A DNA stretch of 64,000 nucleotides from the NCBI GenBank assembly GCA_007922195.1, contig ML682028.1, positions 17,575,053 through 17,639,052 of the forward strand, written 5' to 3'. Positions 58,940-64,000 of the stretch are shown piece by piece. The translations under genes were made by a program, and so were the position numbers. Every line of letters begins with the position of its first letter. Position 1 is the stretch's first letter. Under the pieces are notes generated by a model, which was given only the letters and a program-made list of their open reading frames with translations, ran no database searches and had not been told where the DNA came from. This DNA is from Podocnemis expansa. Its lineage: Eukaryota; Chordata; Testudines; Podocnemididae.

Positions 58940-60864
58940 ATAAATTTGTACCCTCTTGCTTCATTTATTGTCATTTTAAAGCTGCTCTGCATTACCAGAG
59001 TTGTGCAAAAGCGTCTTGGTGTACATGTGAACCTGGCCTTAATGGTGTGTGTGAAAGAAAAAAAAAAGAATACCAGTGCACTGAGTTACTGGCATAGGGC
59101 TGACAACTTCTGCTATCTGCACACTCTGGTTATTCACACGCAAAAAGCCACATCGCCAGTGACTCTGCAAGCTTCTCCGACTCTGCCCCCAGAAATGTCA
59201 CTTTATCCTTCATCAATAAAAATTTCTTGTCTGAGTGAACTGGCTGCCAACTGACCAATCTTTTTTAAATGTCAAACAAAACAGGCAAATAATAACAACT
59301 TGACCTCTTCCTATGCTCCACACAGTGAAAGGCACTGAACCCTCATGCTGTTACTTGTTAAATTGTCATCACAGTACACCTGCACTCAAGACATTCAACA
59401 ACCTCAATACAAATCTACCAAAAGGAGAGGGGGTAAGAAGCCGATAGAGCTATGCCAAGATATGCCAGTTGAGATGTGCTGTTGAGCCTTTGTTATAAAC
59501 TAGAATTTTGCATGGTTCATGTATCGGGCACAAGTGAGAGGCCCAAGATGATGAATTTTCAGAGCGGTTCAGAAACACAGGTTTAAATGGTTAAAAAAAA
59601 AAACAGGAGAGAAAGGACCTTGTTGGGTGGTCCAGTGAGAAGGGATTGGAGGAAACAGGTCAAAACAAGAAAATGTATTCTGGACAAGAGGAAAACACTT
59701 CTAACAGGAAGCTCCGGGAGTAATCAGTGTGATCCTTACATACCCTGGTGAGTATTTACTTACAAAAGCAGGCCACTTGGAGCCAAATGATTGTGCAATG
59801 CAGCCCTAAGCAAGCAGCGGAAGCTCATAGCTTGAGTCATTTAAAATAGAGCTGCACCCAGCAGCATCAGAGAAGGTGCATTTGCAAAGGCTGGGCAAGC
59901 ACAAAAGATGAGCTAACAGGCCTTTTCCATCTCTGGTTTCTGTAACTCTGGGGCATAAATGTGAGAGGCATGGAACTGGTTGCTGAAGAAAGAGACAGCA
60001 ATGTGTTTGCAACTGTTCTGCCATTGTGGCAGGTGGGTCTCAGAGATCTGTAGATGTGAAAATCCTCCAGTGTCCTTCCCCCAGCACATAACAGGCTCTC
60101 TGAGTCCAAGTTTCCCTCTTGTGAGATGGGCAGTTTCCCCATCAGGCTCTGATAGGCACCTCTGTAGTGTAAGGTCAATTTGAGGTGAGAACTGGCTATA
60201 ACTAAAACAGTGAGTGAAGCCTATATCTGCTGTACAAGTGCATGGCATAAAATGTACAGAGGCACTACTGAGCTGTAGCTGTGTCTGGTTTGAAAGCTTG
60301 ACCAAAAATTCAGTCTCCTCCAAAGCTGTTTTGGCCCACAGTATCCAATAACTGGAAAGACAATGGGATTTATCTCACCTGTAATGACAGGAAAACCGGA
60401 AGCCAAGGTGATGAAGTCATGCTTGGCCAAAAAGCCTCTTAGGAAAGAGTTTCAAAAACTATCACACATCCTTTTACTGATGCATGGTGGCAGATTGTTT
60501 TCTAACACCTGGATGGCAAGCTGTGTGTCACACCGACTAATGGAGTAAATAGCTGCAACTCTTGATTTCAGTGGATTGGTGTCTTTTTACCCCAGCAATG
60601 AATCTGGCTCTGTCTGTAACTAACAGCATGCCTTCCATTCCAGTACAGCCCTACAACAAAGCAAAGTTGAATCATAAAGTTGTTGATCTCCTGCATGGAG
60701 AACTCACCCTTCATGCGTGCAATGGTGCTAAAAGTGCCATAGTAAAAGGTTCAGCCCAACTCAATAATATTAACAAATTCGCTTCTGTAGCATCTTTCAT
60801 CCAAGATCCTCAAAGCACCATCACAAACGTTAACTGGTGACTCTAGTGGATGTTCAGCTACTCA
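58940..60864. other. Intergenic, nothing recognised
   Basis: Overlapping minus-strand ORFs at 59806-60323 lack domain or splice support. No polyA signal for the 61.1-kb exon was identified here. Confidence 0.45.
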
Positions 60865-61015
60865 AGATGTTTAACAGATGGGCACACTGAGGCACAGAGA
60901 GATCAAAAAATTTGCCTGGATTCACATTTTGAGTCAGTAGCAAAGTTGGGAGTGGAACCCAGGAGCCCTGGTTGCAATCTTTGGCTCTAACCACTAGCTA
61001 ACACTGCTTGATTTA
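60865..61015 (-). repeat. Antisense MIR-like relic
   Basis: Contains cactgaggcacagagagatc and gtggaacccaggagccctgg. It lies just downstream of the unidentified terminal exon at 61.1 kb and could be part of its 3' UTR. Confidence 0.65.
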
Positions 61016-61137
61016 GCATATATTAGTATTTGGCATTCCTTTTGCTCCCCACCCTAGATATAAACATCAAAGCTATTCTTCATCAAAAGATGAGGCAGTG
61101 CAAAATTTTTCATCACTGTGGAATTAGCTGTCCTTTT

Positions 61138-61344
61138 TTATCTGTTCATCCATCTGTTGCTACTGGTACCATAAGCATTGTAGGGAAGAGGGTAATTTGG
61201 TGATGGGGAGTTGATCCAGTGACTCTCCCTTCTTCCAAGCTGCTGTTCTCTCTGTTTTGCCTCCTGCCTGGCAATTAAACGCTGCAGCTCCTCTTGGTCA
61301 TTAAATGGGTTCTTGCCATACTCTTGTCGAATCCATGCTCGGTA
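61138..61344 (-). CDS. Terminal coding exon of an unidentified gene
   Basis: Encodes 68 residues plus TAA, beginning YRAWIRQEYGKNPFNDQEEL, then a charged helix (QRLIARQEAKQREQQLGRR) and a Ser/Pro/Asn/Tyr-rich tail ending RWMNR. It is preceded by a strong acceptor (cattttgttttggcag|TAC). Phase 0 is assumed because that frame is open and protein-like. No upstream exon was recognised in 61.35-64 kb, so the gene must start outside the window or in short exons that were missed. In mammals the next gene upstream of IRF8 is COX4I1 in the same orientation, but this sequence is not its C-terminus. The W-[IA]-R-x-E-[FY]...N pattern weakly recalls the last helix of LYR-motif proteins; identity is unproven. 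Confidence 0.6.
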   Translation of the reverse strand, partial: YRAWIRQEYGKNPFNDQEELQRLIARQEAKQREQQLGRRESHWINSPSPNYPLPYNAYGTSSNRWMNR

Positions 61345-62154
61345 CTGCCAAAACAAAATGAAAATGAGTTACGAAGTTCATTGAATAGGTACAAAATACC
61401 TCTGCTTATCTTTAGCTCAGCCCTACACCAGAACCTGCGGATAAAGATTCAGGTACAACAGGTAATCAAAATGATTGGACGCAGAATGTTCTGGTGCCCA
61501 CTGAATTCACAATTACAGTGAATTTTGCTTTCTGTGAAATTCTGTGAAAACAAATATTTTAGGAGGGCTCCACACTATGGTGGCTGGATGCCCATCATCA
61601 TACAACATTTAAAGGGCCTGATATGCAGAATTTTGCATGCACAAATGCGTACCTAATTTGTGCCAGCAGGTATCCAGTTTCTGCACACAACAATAGAAAT
61701 TGCACTTGCTTGTTAGGAGTGTGATTATGCATGAGCTTTTAGGGCGCACACAGCTATGGAAATCGGGCCCAGCTATGAGTAGATATTAAACTTATAATTA
61801 AGTTAATGTTGGAAGCCATAACCCTTTTTCTTTTCTTCTATAGCATCCTTTATACAAACTGTATCTCAAAGCAGTTTAAGCAATAATGAACAATGGACAG
61901 CCTGTGATAAAAATTACAGAAAGCAATGGTGCAAAATCTTTGCATGGGAAATAAATTAAAGCTTTCATTCCCAAGGCCATACACAGCAAGAAACATAAGG
62001 AAGGCAAGATATGTTTTCAGATAAGAGGTGTAAAAGTAGGCAAGGCATTACGGGTACTGTGAGGTTACTAGAGCAGCAGGAGATGCAGAGGAGAAAGTTC
62101 TTAAGCCAAGTGGTTGGAAGGTTCTTAACCAATATTCTCATTAAAAGGAGGTCT

Positions 62155-62360
62155 CACACGTCAGATCCTTGTGGCACTTTTAAAGACTAACACACTTATT
62201 TATTGCAGTAGCTTTCATGGGAGAAAATCCCACTTCGCAAGACACTTGAAGGCAGGGAACTCACATAATGGAAGCAAAACAAATGTAGGGGAGTGTATGT
62301 CATAGGATCTGGTCAGACTGTCACAGCAAATCAATGCAGTTCCTAGGATTCAAACAGGGG
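62155..62360 (-). mobile_element. Penelope-like 3' region
   Basis: Contains agatccttgtggcacttttaaa, the gactaac...tttatttattgca block, and downstream similarity to the 13.1-kb and 58.1-kb copies (ggatctggtcagactgt, cagcaaatcaatgc). 5'-truncated and non-coding. Confidence 0.65.
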
Positions 62361-63214
62361 AGGACCCCCCCTTATGCTATACAGGCAGTTAGGCCTTATA
62401 ACTCGGATACTGAAATGTATTTGCAAGCCTGGTAGGAGAAATTCCAACTCTAACAAGAAGCAACGCTCTCTTTTACTACCACCACATGCTGGGGAGAGGC
62501 AAGATAAATGCTTCCAAGTGCCTGTGCCACGTGGAGCATATGGCTTGGTAAATATAATGGTGACAGCGCTGGAAAACATAACAGCAGTCACTTGCATTCC
62601 TGCTGCCTATTTATGTCATGAATGGGGTCATTTATTTCATGTTGCAGAGCAGTTATCTTTGTTCCTAGTGCAGCCAAATTACCATAGACAAATCCCTCAC
62701 ATTCTTATTTGACAGTGACTCCTGATGGTGACTCTGGGAGCTACAGCTGTCACTGCAGTAGGTCACCAACACAAGTTGGGTCTTGCCCTTCTCTCTATTA
62801 GCTTTTGTATTACATTTGGTCGGTCTGATTTCCCATCAGTGTCTCCAGTCTCTGCTAATGTCTCTGATCAGAGGGTCTGGGATGAGATTGTGGGGTTGTC
62901 TGAAAATGAAAGAGTGCTAATATAAATCTTTGTGACGCATGCATACCATTTCCCCCCTTCACCTCTCCAGGGGTGTCAGTGTGAAGCAGACAAGAGCCCT
63001 ATCCTCTGGGAGTCCCTCCCTGAGGCTACAGATAAAAAGAAACCAGCTGCAATGTCAGCAAACCTTATGGTCAACTGTCCACTGAGGAGGTTTCTTCCTC
63101 ATTCTTCTGAAGCAGCTGGTGCTGGCCACTGTCAGAGAGAGAATAATGGACTAGATGAAACATTTTCATCTGCCTCAGTATGGCTATTCCTATGTACCCT
63201 GCATGTATCTCGAC

Positions 63215-63295
63215 TGTAACCTGTTCAGTGTAGGGTCTGTCTCTTTGCACAACGACCTAGCCTCTAGACGCTACTGCGCTACAAATAAATCATCC
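63215..63295 (+). repeat. L2-like 3' tail relic
   Basis: A diverged version: gtgtagggtctgtctctttg, then ctctagacgctac...ctacaaataaat. Confidence 0.4.
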
Positions 63296-64000
63296 CTCAT
63301 TTTTGACTAATCAAGCATTCTAGCTGCTGCAGCAAAAGCAATGGGGCCATGACTGGGAGCAACTGGGAAAGGGCATGGCCATGATTGGGCCTTGGTCTCA
63401 AGTAGGAACAATAAGAAAAAAATTGAGAGCCACTCCTTTGCAGAATTTCTCAGTCTGCAAATAGGGGAATCCCTTGCTAGGTGTCCTCTCTCCTCTCTGG
63501 AGCAGCACAAGTTGTCCCCCAGCTCAGCCATCCCTGGTAATGCAAGCTTGTGAGGGGAAGGTGGCTTCCACTAAAATCCAGGGGCTTTCCAGTGGGAATT
63601 TCTGCCGTTCCAGCCAAGCCTGAAGGCTGCAGAACTCCCTGTGTCCAATGTGCACTCATTGCCGTGAATCAGAAAGACATTCAATATTTTGTGAAGGGTG
63701 GCAACCTCACTATATTGGCTGTAGGCCAGAAGGCAAAGCTTTATTTCCTTGCTAGAAAACAACTGATGGGAACTGACGTCCCAAAATGCACCCAAGCAGG
63801 ATATCCTGCATGCTTATTTAGTGCAAAGGGAACGCTGCCCTGAAATAATATAGACCTCGGTCCCCTTGGCACTGGTAGATCTCCACTGGCTACCATTCAG
63901 ATACTCTTGATTTACCCCACTCTGAGAGTAGAGTCAGGGCTGGAATCCTTGGCGTGTGCTTTGCTGCGCAGAGGTTTCCATGCATCCAGGCAAAACCAGA

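Larger units (their letters stand above)
61380..64000. other. Flank upstream of the unidentified exon
   Basis: Searched for upstream exons of the minus-strand gene; none could be supported. It contains the Penelope-like fragment at 62.16 kb and a weak L2-like tail at 63.2 kb. Confidence 0.45.

Noticed and set aside
61138..61344. COX4I1 last exon, expected from mammalian synteny
   Set aside because: The translated residues do not match the COX4I1 C-terminus, so the exon is left unnamed.

Overview
The window is vertebrate nuclear DNA: exons are small with GT/AG introns, there is one CpG-rich promoter, and interspersed repeats are abundant. The repeat mix (CR1 LINE tails, Penelope-like 3' ends reading 'gactaacaaatttatttattgcat', MITEs ending in 'gtgtagacat', MIR and L2-like relics) points to a sauropsid, most likely a turtle. 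Species was not determined.

The only gene that can be fully reconstructed is IRF8 (interferon regulatory factor 8), on the minus strand at about 31.5-49.45 kb. All eight coding exons were found with splice sites and matching phases. Together they give 1,278 nt, or 425 codons plus stop, against 426 residues in human. Exon 1 is non-coding and lies in a CpG island at about 48.9-50.4 kb. That promoter carries a palindromic STAT/GAS site (TTCTCGGAA on the gene strand), two CCAAT boxes and a TATA-like element. A GC-rich minisatellite there is interrupted by a 10-N assembly gap.

Left flank (1-31.5 kb) is the 3' side of IRF8. No gene was recognised. It holds a hAT-type element with a target-site duplication (TSD), two MITEs with clear terminal inverted repeats (TIRs), a solo ERV-type LTR nested in a CR1 that also carries a younger CR1 insertion, and a (TA)n(CA)n microsatellite. 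It also holds three inverted-dimer insertions made of Penelope-like 3' ends, two of them flanked by apparent TSDs.

Right flank (50.5-64 kb) is the 5' side of IRF8. It contains a diverged tandem duplication (51.74-53.42 and 53.43-54.42 kb), another hAT-like element (55.5-56.1 kb), and a Penelope-like fragment (58.09-58.83 kb) that still encodes a GIY-YIG endonuclease domain. At 61.14-61.34 kb there is a well-formed but unidentified terminal coding exon on the minus strand. Apart from IRF8 and that exon, the remaining open frames look like chance or repeat-derived ORFs.
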